In this document: positions 16,487-24,810 of the stretch, in pieces
Layout of the letters: the number at the start of each line of letters is the position of its first letter
Numbering within the stretch: the first letter of the stretch is position 1
The notes under the pieces: model-generated
Database searches by the model: none
Told to the model about the DNA's origin: nothing
What the model saw: only the letters and a program-made list of their open reading frames with translations
Translations under genes and position numbers: made by a program
NCBI GenBank assembly: GCA_903925425.1
Contig: CAIYFD010000030.1
Location: 1-32,481, forward strand
Direction: 5' to 3'
Source: an uncultured Opitutia bacterium
GTDB taxonomy: Bacteria; Verrucomicrobiota; Verrucomicrobiia; Opitutales; Opitutaceae
DNA: 32,481 nucleotides

Positions 16487-18910
16487 ATGCTTGTCCCGTT
16501 GTTGCTGCTGCTCGGGCTGCTGATCACCGGGAGTTTCGGTCCCGGTTGGTGGCTGGTGCGGAGGCTGCGCTGGAGCCTGACCGAACGGTTCGTCGCGGCC
16601 GTGGCGGCGTCGGGCATCGTGCTCTACCTCGCGGCGTTTGCGCTCTATGGACTCGCGGCGCCCCGCGCGGCTTATTGGGCGGTGTCGGCGGTCGGTGTCG
16701 GCCTCGGTCTCGCCGCCTGGCGGGACGTGCGGCGGCTGTTGCGCGACCGCGCGATGCGTCGGCTCCTCGGCGGCTTTGGGCTGCTCTTCATCTGGATGCT
16801 GCTGCTGCTGGCGATGGTGCGCGGCTACTCGGGAGGAGCGTGGGAAATAGACTGGTTGGAGCATTTCCAACGCGTGCAGTTTTTCCTGCAGCACCAGCCG
16901 GTGGACACCCGGTTCGCCGCCGGGCTCCCGCTGCCGTCCCGCCCGCCGTTCATGAATCTGCTGGCGGGCTTCTACCTCGAGCAGGCGGGCCAGCGCTACG
17001 ACCTGTTCCAGGTCACCATGGTCTGGTTCAATCTCCTCGCTTATTTCCCGGCGTGGCTGCTGGTCCGCCGCCTGCGGCCGCGCGGCGCCACGCGCACCGG
17101 GCTCCTGGCCCTGGTGGTCCTGCTGGCCGCCAGCCCGGTGGTGGTCGAGAACGCGACCTACACGTGGACCAAGGGATTCACGAACTTCCATGTGCTGCTC
17201 GGTCTGGTCCTTTATGCGCGGGCCATGCGCCGGCCCGATCCGCACCGGATGCTGGCGGCGTTCCTGACGCTCTCCGCCGGTGTGCTGGTCCACTATTCGG
17301 CCGCACCGTACTTCATTCTCGTCCTGCTCCACTATCTTTCCTCCTGGCGCCGCCGGCGCACTCCTTGGACGGAAGCGGGCCGCATGGCCGCCGGCTGCAC
17401 GCTTCTGCTGGGGACATGGATTGGCTGGGCCCTGTTCACGTACGGGCCGGCGGTGACCTTTGGTTCCAACACCACGGCCGTCGGGGCGAGCGCGATGACG
17501 ACGGCGCAGAACCTCGCCAAGATCGGCGGGAACCTGGTCACGAGCGTGGTCCCGCATCCCCTGCGGATCGGCTGGACGGAATTCACCGGGACCTTTGTGC
17601 AGACGAATCCGTGGGGCGTCCTGCGCGATTACTTTTTCATGATGGTGCAGACTAACCTGCTGCTCGGCCTGGGTAGCCTCGGTTGGGTGGCGGTGGGCTG
17701 GGTGCTCTGGCGGCAACGGCGGGCGGGCGGGCAGGAGGGGAGGGCGGAGCGTTGGTTCTGGTTCGGACTGGCCGGGGCGGGAGCCGTCCTCACGATTGCC
17801 ACCCATCCCACCGCGGACGCGTACGGGGTGGCGCATGTCTGCTCGCAGCCGCTCCTTTGGCTTGGGCTGTGTCTGCTCGCCGCGTATCTCGGGACCCTGC
17901 CGCGCTGGCTGCGGTGGGTGGTGGTCGCGGGTTGCGGGGTGGATTTCCTGCTGGGCGGGCTGTTGCACTTCAGCCTGCAGCACTGGGTCTATGAGCTGAC
18001 CCCGCGGATCGGAAGAGACCTGCTCGTTTTCCGGGGCGACATGTTAAACCTCTGGGCCGCCCGCAATCTCAGCTCCAAGCAGAGCGCGGGTTTCACTTTC
18101 TGGGGCGACCATTTCGCCGCCCTGCTTCCCGGGCTGCAGATCGCGGTGCTGGCCCTCTTTGCCCTGCTGCTTGACCGGTTGGTCTGCACCTTGCTCGGCC
18201 GGGGCCGGCTCGGCCGCGGCCTGGTTCTCGCCCTCCTGTTCGGTGCGGCCGGGATATTCCTGAGCGACGCACCGGCCCGGACCCGGCCGATCCTGCCCGT
18301 TCCCGCCGAGGCCTCGGCGGCGTCCGCTGCCGTGACCAACGCCTTCGATTCGGGTGATGCCCATTTCAACCTCGGGCTCGCCGATTATCTGGAGGGCAGG
18401 ATGGGCGAGGGGGTGCTCGAGATGGTGCATGCCCTCGTGCTGCAGCCGGAGCATGCCCTGGCCCGTTATTGCTTTGAGCTTTTTGTGACGGTCTATCGCG
18501 GTCCGATCCCGCCCGCGGTGCCGCAGGCCGAGGCGGTGCGGCTCAACCCCGCCTCGGCCATCGCACAGAACAACTTGGCCGTCGAGTTGCGGATCCGCGG
18601 TCACGTCGCCTTGGCCGACTCACGTCTGAGGGAATCGATCCGGCTGGAGCCGGATTTTGTCGCGGCCCTGAACAACCTCGCCCGCTCGGAGTTCGAGCGG
18701 GGCCGGGTCGAAGCGGCGACCGAGTTGCTGAACCGCTCGCTCCGCGTGGCCCCCGGCATCTCGAAGACGCACCTCCTGCTCGCCAAGATCCTGCTCCTGC
18801 GCGGGAGCCTGCCGGAGGGCATGGCCGAGTTGCGCGAGACGCTGCGCCTTGATCCTGAAGAGGCGGAGGCGGCGGCGTTGTTGGCCCGGGCGGAGCAAGG
18901 CGCGCGCTAG
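16487..18910 (+). CDS. Multi-TM GT-C-like glycosyltransferase/membrane protein with C-terminal TPR repeats
   Basis: About 10-12 predicted TM segments; acidic loop motif EIDWLEHFQRVQFF; C-terminal TPR (AIAQNNLAVELRIRGHVALADSRLRESIRLEPDFVAALNNLARSEFERGRVEAATELLNRSLRV). Confidence 0.75.
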   Translation: MLVPLLLLLGLLITGSFGPGWWLVRRLRWSLTERFVAAVAASGIVLYLAAFALYGLAAPRAAYWAVSAVGVGLGLAAWRDVRRLLRDRAMRRLLGGFGLLFIWMLLLLAMVRGYSGGAWEIDWLEHFQRVQFFLQHQPVDTRFAAGLPLPSRPPFMNLLAGFYLEQAGQRYDLFQVTMVWFNLLAYFPAWLLVRRLRPRGATRTGLLALVVLLAASPVVVENATYTWTKGFTNFHVLLGLVLYARAMRRPDPHRMLAAFLTLSAGVLVHYSAAPYFILVLLHYLSSWRRRRTPWTEAGRMAAGCTLLLGTWIGWALFTYGPAVTFGSNTTAVGASAMTTAQNLAKIGGNLVTSVVPHPLRIGWTEFTGTFVQTNPWGVLRDYFFMMVQTNLLLGLGSLGWVAVGWVLWRQRRAGGQEGRAERWFWFGLAGAGAVLTIATHPTADAYGVAHVCSQPLLWLGLCLLAAYLGTLPRWLRWVVVAGCGVDFLLGGLLHFSLQHWVYELTPRIGRDLLVFRGDMLNLWAARNLSSKQSAGFTFWGDHFAALLPGLQIAVLALFALLLDRLVCTLLGRGRLGRGLVLALLFGAAGIFLSDAPARTRPILPVPAEASAASAAVTNAFDSGDAHFNLGLADYLEGRMGEGVLEMVHALVLQPEHALARYCFELFVTVYRGPIPPAVPQAEAVRLNPASAIAQNNLAVELRIRGHVALADSRLRESIRLEPDFVAALNNLARSEFERGRVEAATELLNRSLRVAPGISKTHLLLAKILLLRGSLPEGMAELRETLRLDPEEAEAAALLARAEQGAR

Positions 18911-18999
18911 CGGGTGCTCCAAACTGGGCAGGACGGTTCCCCTGAGACTGACGCGGGCCCCAAGCGTGATCGCAGGGGCCGCGCCCGATCGGATGGGTC

Positions 19000-19944
19000 A
19001 TGCAGATCGCCATTGCCGAGCCGGGGCCGGGGCGGTGGATTCAGGCCGTGCTCCTGATCGACAGCCATATCCACCTTTACCCGCCGGAGGCCAACCGCGG
19101 CCCGGAGGCCTGGGCCGAGGCCCGGGGTGAAACGCATTGGGCCAAGCTCTCCACCCGGCGCCGGGCCAATGGCCGGCTGGTGCAGGGATTCCTCGATGTC
19201 GACGGGCTCCTGCGGGCGCTGGATGACGCCAAGATCAGCCGGGCGGTGCTGCTCGGCTGGTACTGGGAAAAATCCGAGACCTGCGTGGCCCAGAATCGCT
19301 TTTACGCCGACTGCGTACGCGCTCATCCCGACCGACTCTCGGGTTTTGCCACGTTCCACCCGGCGGCGGGCCGCGATGCCACCCTGGCGGAGATTCACCG
19401 CGCGGCGGCCGAAGGCTTGATCGGCCTGGGGGAAATCTCGCCGCATTCGCAGGGCTATGCGATCGACGACCCCGTATTTGCCGAGGTGCTGGCCCTGGCC
19501 GGAGAACTCAAGCTGCCGGTGAACCTGCACGTGACCGATCCCGACACCGCGCCGTACCCGGGGCGCGTGCTCACGCCCCTCGCCGACTTCGCGACGCTGG
19601 CCCGGGGTTTTCCCGGCACGAACTTCATCCTCGCCCACTGGGGTGGGCTCCTGCCGCTCCGCGATCCCAGTGTCCGCGGGCTGGCCAACGTCTATTACGA
19701 CACGGCCGCGTCGCCCCTGCTGTACGGCCCGGGAGTCTGGGGCCAGTTCATCGGCGAGGTCGGGCCGGAACGCGTGCTCTTTGGCTCGGACTTCCCCCTG
19801 AACCTCTATCCCAAGCTGGAGCTGGAATCCGCGTTGGTGCATTTTGTGGAGGAGGCCCGGAGCTCGGGGCTGGATCTCGCGGCGCTTGAGCCGGTGCTCG
19901 CGGGTAACGCCCGGCGGCTTTTCCGGCTGCCGGATCATCGGTAG
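19000..19944 (+). CDS. Amidohydrolase-2 family metal-dependent hydrolase
   Basis: LLIDSHIHLYPPEAN; LPVNLHVTDPDT; NFILAHWGGLLPL; RVLFGSDFPLNLYP. Confidence 0.88.
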   Translation: MQIAIAEPGPGRWIQAVLLIDSHIHLYPPEANRGPEAWAEARGETHWAKLSTRRRANGRLVQGFLDVDGLLRALDDAKISRAVLLGWYWEKSETCVAQNRFYADCVRAHPDRLSGFATFHPAAGRDATLAEIHRAAAEGLIGLGEISPHSQGYAIDDPVFAEVLALAGELKLPVNLHVTDPDTAPYPGRVLTPLADFATLARGFPGTNFILAHWGGLLPLRDPSVRGLANVYYDTAASPLLYGPGVWGQFIGEVGPERVLFGSDFPLNLYPKLELESALVHFVEEARSSGLDLAALEPVLAGNARRLFRLPDHR

Positions 19945-19960
19945 GGCGCGGGATTAAGCA

Positions 19961-20032
19961 AGGTAGGGTTGAGGCGGTGCCTCAACCGCGATGGATTCCA
20001 ATCCCGGCTGAGGCACCGCCTCGGCCCTACCT
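19961..20032. repeat. Long hairpin repeat, family B copy 1
   Basis: AGGTAGGGTTGAGGCGGTGCCTCA ... TGAGGCACCGCCTCGGCCCTACCT, about 24-bp stem. Confidence 0.85.
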
Positions 20033-20195
20033 CGATCCCGGCGGCGAGCGGATTCGCCGCCCTGCCGAACGAGAACACGGCCTTCGCGAAAAATTTGCAT
20101 CGGGCGAAATGCCGCCTCCCGGTTAGATTTCTTGTCATAGGCGGGGACTCCCGTGAGTCTTTCCGCCCCGTCATCCAGCTTTCCCAGCTTACCTC

Positions 20196-20483
20196 ATGAA
20201 ATCCCGAATCGGTCTGTTTACCGCGGCAGCGAAGCCCTCAGAGCACAAGAAGGGTGAATCCACCGCCGCCACCTACGTTGAGATCGAGACGCTCGCCGAG
20301 CTGTCGGCGTCCCTCTCCCGGCTCAACGCCAAGCAGGTTTCCCTGTTCTGGCGCGACAACATCGGCGCCGGCCACGTTGAGGGCACGGCGTTCCCGCTTT
20401 CGTCCCTCAGCGCCGACCACCTCAAGTGGCTCACCACCAAGACGGACACCTTCCAGATGCGCGGTCTCTTTTTCGAGACCTGA
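20196..20483 (+). CDS. Small uncharacterised protein (95 aa)
   Basis: MKSRIGLFTAAAKPSEHKKGESTAATYVEIETLAELSASLSRLNAKQVSLFWRDNIGAGHVEGTAFPLSSLSADHLKWLTTKTDTFQMRGLFFET; GC-coding pattern, clear intergenic flanks. Confidence 0.65.
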   Translation: MKSRIGLFTAAAKPSEHKKGESTAATYVEIETLAELSASLSRLNAKQVSLFWRDNIGAGHVEGTAFPLSSLSADHLKWLTTKTDTFQMRGLFFET

Positions 20484-20509
20484 GGTCTGAGCGGAATCGC
20501 AGGCTTCCG

Positions 20510-20585
20510 GGGTGGGGCTGAAGCGGTGCTTCAGCCGCGATGATCCAAGCCGATCCCGGCTGAGGCACCGCCTAAGCCCTGCCTC
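20510..20585. repeat. Long hairpin repeat, family B copy 2
   Basis: GGTGGGGCTGAAGCGGTGCTTCAGCCGCGAT...ATCCCGGCTGAGGCACCGCCTAAGCCCTGCCTC between convergent stops. Confidence 0.8.
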
Positions 20586-20587
20586 GC

Positions 20588-22591
20588 TCACCAGCCGTAG
20601 CTGCGTTTCATGCGCAGGGGCTGGTAGAGTTCCGGCGAAATCTCGGTCAGGAAACGGCTCGGGGTCTGCATGATCGCCGGGCCGCCCTTGGTGTTCACCT
20701 TGGGGAAACAGAGGTACAGCTCGTCGCGGGCGCGGGTGACCGCGACGTAGAACAGCCGGCGTTCCTCCTCCACGTCGCCGGCCTCGATCGCGCGGCGCAG
20801 CGGGAATGAACCGTCGGCCAGGCCGATCAGGAACACCGCGGAGTACTCCAGGCCCTTGGCCTGGTGGACCGTCGTGAGCCGCAACGAATCGGCGTCGGGG
20901 TCGACCGAGCGGTCGCTGGTCTCGCTGTTGAGGAGCATGACCTGCGCGAGCATCTCCTGCATGTCCTCGAAGCGGCTGGCGAAGCCGGTCAGCGACTTCA
21001 GGTCGTCGAGGCGGGAAACGTAATTGGCGTAGGCGCCCTTGAGGTAGTCGCCGTACCAGCCGTCAATCGCCACATCGACCGCGTTGTGCGGTTTCATCGT
21101 CCGCATCACCTCGGCCACCTGCGCGAGCGAGGCGGTGAACTTGGGCCACTCTTCCTTCGCGTCCTTCGGCACCTTCGACTTCACGTCGTCGGTGTCGAGC
21201 ACGTCGATCAGGTTGGCCTGGATGAGGCGGGCGTGCTCGGCCGCAGCGGCGTGGAGCTTCTGGGCGTTCTTGTCGCCGACCTTCGGCAGGAGCACGGCGA
21301 CGCGGTTCCACGCGGCGGTGTCGGACGGATTGTAGACAAAGCGCAGCAGGGCGATCAGGTCGCGGACGTGCGCCTGTTCGAAGAAACGCACGCCGCTCGT
21401 GATCTGGTAGGGGATTTGGAGGCGCGAGAGCTCGAGCTGGATGTCGAGCGCATGGAAGTGGGCGCGGTAGAGGATGCCGATGTCCTTGAGCGAGCAGCCC
21501 TCGTCGACGAGACCGCGGATGCGCTGGACGATGAACTGGGCCTGTTCGCGCCCGTCCATGGCCTGGACGAAGTAGGGGCGCTCGCTGTTGGCGCGGTGCG
21601 GGCGGAGGATCTTGTCGAAGTGCCGGCCGCGCGGCTGGGCGGCGAGGACGCCGTTGGCGAAGGCGAGAATCTGCGGGGTCGAGCGGTAGTTCGTCTCGAT
21701 CCGGTGGATCACGGTGCCGGGATGCCGGTCGGGGAAGGTGAGGATGTTCTCCACGTTGGCGCCGCGCCACGTGTAGATGCACTGGGCGTCGTCGCCCACG
21801 GCCATGACCTGGTGGTGCGAGCCGATCAGGTCGACGATCTGGGACTGCAGGGTGTTGGTGTCCTGGTACTCGTCGACCAGCACGTGTCGGAAGCGGTGGG
21901 AGAAGTAGGCGGCGGTCTCCGGGCTCTTCTTCAGGACCTCGAGCCAGAACTCGAGGAGATCGTCGTAGTCGACGACGTTGGCGGCCTTCTTGCCCTCGGC
22001 GTACTTCCGGGCGAAGAGCGGCAGGCGCTCGGCGACCTCCTCGTGCTGCGGGAAGAAGCGCGTGACGGTTTCCTCGAGCGACATCTGGGTGTTGCGGGCC
22101 ATCGAGAGGATGGAGTGCAGGGGGCCGGCCTTCGGGTGGGTCTTGTCCTTGAAGAAGCCCTTGTCGGTGGCCTCGACCACGTCGCGCAGGACGCCCTCGG
22201 ACTCGTCGGCGTCGAGGATGGTGAAGGTGCGGGAGAGCCCGATGATCTCGCCGTGCATCCGGAGGGACCGGTGGCCGATGCTGTGGAAAGTGCCGCCCCA
22301 GAAGCGCCCGGGCTCGATCCCGGTCAGGTCCTGCACGCGGTGGAGCATCTCCTTGGCCGCCTTGTTGGTGAAGGTGAGGAGGAGAATCTCCCGCGGTTGC
22401 ACGCCCTGGGACAGGAGCCAGGCGACGCGGTAGGTGAGGGTGCGGGTCTTGCCCGAGCCGGCGCCGGCGAGGACCAGCAGTGGGCCGGGGGCGGCGGTCA
22501 CCGCGTTGAATTGCTCATCGTTGAGCTCCTTCCGGAAATCGATCGGCGGGACGTCACCCGGCGTTCGTTGGTTATCCAGATGGTAATCCAT
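20588..22591 (-). CDS. UvrD/PcrA/Rep-like ATP-dependent DNA helicase
   Basis: Walker A LAGAGSGKTRTLTYR; VDEYQDTN; GDDAQCIYTWRGA; HQAKGLEYSAVFL; VAVTRARDELYL; start at internal Met MDYHLDNQ. Confidence 0.93.
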   Translation of the reverse strand: MDYHLDNQRTPGDVPPIDFRKELNDEQFNAVTAAPGPLLVLAGAGSGKTRTLTYRVAWLLSQGVQPREILLLTFTNKAAKEMLHRVQDLTGIEPGRFWGGTFHSIGHRSLRMHGEIIGLSRTFTILDADESEGVLRDVVEATDKGFFKDKTHPKAGPLHSILSMARNTQMSLEETVTRFFPQHEEVAERLPLFARKYAEGKKAANVVDYDDLLEFWLEVLKKSPETAAYFSHRFRHVLVDEYQDTNTLQSQIVDLIGSHHQVMAVGDDAQCIYTWRGANVENILTFPDRHPGTVIHRIETNYRSTPQILAFANGVLAAQPRGRHFDKILRPHRANSERPYFVQAMDGREQAQFIVQRIRGLVDEGCSLKDIGILYRAHFHALDIQLELSRLQIPYQITSGVRFFEQAHVRDLIALLRFVYNPSDTAAWNRVAVLLPKVGDKNAQKLHAAAAEHARLIQANLIDVLDTDDVKSKVPKDAKEEWPKFTASLAQVAEVMRTMKPHNAVDVAIDGWYGDYLKGAYANYVSRLDDLKSLTGFASRFEDMQEMLAQVMLLNSETSDRSVDPDADSLRLTTVHQAKGLEYSAVFLIGLADGSFPLRRAIEAGDVEEERRLFYVAVTRARDELYLCFPKVNTKGGPAIMQTPSRFLTEISPELYQPLRMKRSYGW

Positions 22592-22668
22592 GGGTGCGGT
22601 GGGGCGCGATGGCAGTGAGAGCGCGGGGCCGGCGCGAGAGAATTTTGCGGAGGCCGCTAAGTCCGGTT

Positions 22669-22760
22669 CGCCAGACAAAGGGACATGGCGACAAGGGGAA
22701 GGGGAGAGCGGGAGTGGGAGCGCCGTGTTTTGTCCCCGTGTCCCCCGGGTCGCCTTGTCT
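22669..22760. repeat. Intergenic inverted repeat, family D (GGGACATGGCGACAA ... TTGTCCCCGTGTCCC)
   Basis: 13 of 15 arm complementarity (22680-22694 with 22730-22744) between divergent genes. Confidence 0.6.
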
Positions 22761-22901
22761 CCGCGTCCTCCCCGCCGCGGCCGGCTCGGGGATTTTCCGG
22801 TTCGTGACTTCAAAAAAACAGATCCGCATTGACGCTGCCCGGAGTCGACGGGTTATCGTCGGCCGCCGCGGTTACCCCACCGATGGCAACAACGCCTCGT
22901 C

Positions 22902-24671
22902 ATGCCCGAAAATCCCGGAGATCGGCAGGAACTGCTGTTGCAAGGCGTCGCCGCCTCGCAGGGCATCGCCTTTGGCCAGGTTTTCCTTTACCTCCAGAAC
23001 GACGTCGAGGTGCCCGACTACGTGGTCGAGCCCGACAAGCGCCAGGACGAGGTCGCGCGGTTCGACCAGGCGCTGCTCCAGACCCGCCAGCAGATCTCGA
23101 ACATCCAGGGCCAGGTGGAAAAGAACCTCGGTCCCGACGAGGCCCGCATTTTTGACGCCCATCTCATGGTCCTCGAGGACCAGGCGCTGATCGGCGAGAC
23201 GGTCCGGGACTTCGAGGCGACGCACCACAACATCGAGACCTGCTTCAACCGCATCGCGGGTCGTTACATCAAGGCCTTCGACGAGATCGACGACGAGTAC
23301 CTGCGGGAGCGGGCCAGCGACATCCGCGACGTGGCGCAGCGCCTGCTCCGGAACCTCCTCGGCCAAGCTGCCCGCAATCTCAGCCAGCTGGCCGAGAAGC
23401 GCATCGTTTTCGCCCACGACATCACACCGTCGGACTCGGCCGGGATCGACCGCAGCCAGGCGCTGGGGGTCGTGACCGATTCCGGGAGCAAGACGAGCCA
23501 CGCGGTGATCGTGGCGCGCTCGATGAAGATCCCGGCGGTCGTGGGCGTGCGCGACGCGACCCAGCGGGTCCGCGACGGCGACTGGGCGATCGTCGACGGC
23601 TACGACGGCGTGGTCATCATCAACCCGTCGGAATCAACCCTGTTCCGCTACGGCCAGATCCGCCGCGCGAAGGAGACCCTGCAGGCGCGCCTGATGGAGG
23701 CCAACCGCCAGCCGGCGGTGACGCTCGACGGCGTGAAGGTCCGGCTGATGGCCAACATCGAGAAAGTCGACGAGGTGGCCCTCGTGAAGGAATACTCCGC
23801 CGAGGGCGTCGGGCTGTTCCGCACGGAGTATCTCTATCTCAACGAGGACAAGATGCCGACCGAGCAGGCGCAGTTTGAGGCTTACCGGGCGATCGCGGCG
23901 GGCATCGCGCCGCAGCCGGTGGTGATCCGCACGCTCGATCTTGGCGGCGACAAGCCGATGGCCTCAAGCGCGCACCTCTTCGGCAAGGAGGAGAATCCCT
24001 TCATGGGTTTCCGGGCCATTCGGTTCTGCCTCGAGCACACGGACATCTTCAAGGACCAGCTCCGGGCGATCCTGCGGGCAAGCAGCCACGGCCGCGTGCA
24101 GGTGATGTACCCAATGATCAGCGGCAGCGAGGAGCTGGCGAAAGCCAATGCGGTGCTCGAGGAGTGCAAGACCGAGCTGCGGAGCCGGGGCGAGAAATTC
24201 GACGAAAAGATCGAGGTTGGCGCGATGATCGAGATTCCCAGTGCGGCCGTGACGGCCGACATCCTGGCGAATCACTGCACCTTCTTCAGCGTCGGCACGA
24301 ACGACCTGATCCAGTACCTGCTGGCGATCGACCGCGTGAACGACCGCATCGCGCACCTCTACGAGCCCAGCCACCCGGCGGTGATCCGCACCCTGCGGGC
24401 CCTCATCGACGTGTCCCACGCGCGGAACATCCCCGTGAGCGTCTGCGGCGAGATGGCCGGCGACCCCGTGTTTGTGCCGCTGCTGCTCGGCCTCGGTATC
24501 GACGCCCTGAGCATGACACCGCCACTGATTCCCGCGGTGCGATATCTCGTCCGGGCCATGACGATGGCCGACGCCAAGGCGCTCGCCGCCGAGGCGCTGA
24601 CCCTGTCCTCCCCCAAGGAAATCTACGCGAAGTGCGACGCCTTCTACCGGGCGCGCATCAAGGTGGATTGA
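22902..24671 (+). CDS. ptsI: Phosphoenolpyruvate-protein phosphotransferase (PTS enzyme I)
   Basis: GSKTSHAVIVARSMKIPAVVGV; GVGLFRTEYLYL; RTLDLGGDKP; NPFMGFRAIRFCL; GAMIEIPSAAV; SVGTNDLIQYLLAIDR; CGEMAGD. Confidence 0.96.
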   Translation: MPENPGDRQELLLQGVAASQGIAFGQVFLYLQNDVEVPDYVVEPDKRQDEVARFDQALLQTRQQISNIQGQVEKNLGPDEARIFDAHLMVLEDQALIGETVRDFEATHHNIETCFNRIAGRYIKAFDEIDDEYLRERASDIRDVAQRLLRNLLGQAARNLSQLAEKRIVFAHDITPSDSAGIDRSQALGVVTDSGSKTSHAVIVARSMKIPAVVGVRDATQRVRDGDWAIVDGYDGVVIINPSESTLFRYGQIRRAKETLQARLMEANRQPAVTLDGVKVRLMANIEKVDEVALVKEYSAEGVGLFRTEYLYLNEDKMPTEQAQFEAYRAIAAGIAPQPVVIRTLDLGGDKPMASSAHLFGKEENPFMGFRAIRFCLEHTDIFKDQLRAILRASSHGRVQVMYPMISGSEELAKANAVLEECKTELRSRGEKFDEKIEVGAMIEIPSAAVTADILANHCTFFSVGTNDLIQYLLAIDRVNDRIAHLYEPSHPAVIRTLRALIDVSHARNIPVSVCGEMAGDPVFVPLLLGLGIDALSMTPPLIPAVRYLVRAMTMADAKALAAEALTLSSPKEIYAKCDAFYRARIKVD

Positions 24672-24740
24672 GCTTAGGCCGCGCCCGGTGGGTTGTCCCG
24701 GGTGGCCGGTGCAGAGTGGCCGGCGGATATCTTTTCAGCA

Positions 24741-24778
24741 GATCGCGGCGGAGGCACCGCCTCAGCCCTGCCTTGATC
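24741..24778. repeat. Partial copy of repeat family B
   Basis: GATCGCGGCGGAGGCACCGCCTCAGCCCTGCCTTGATCC, matches the 3' half of copies at 19961 and 20510. Confidence 0.65.
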
Positions 24779-24810
24779 CATCCTGCGGGCTCTCCCTGTC
24801 AGTCCATTGC

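Noticed and set aside
16388-17983. 531-aa minus-strand ORF
   Set aside because: Antisense to the multi-TM GT gene; P/Q/R/H-rich shadow translation
20864-22618. 584-aa plus-strand ORF
   Set aside because: Antisense to the UvrD-like helicase; composition artefact
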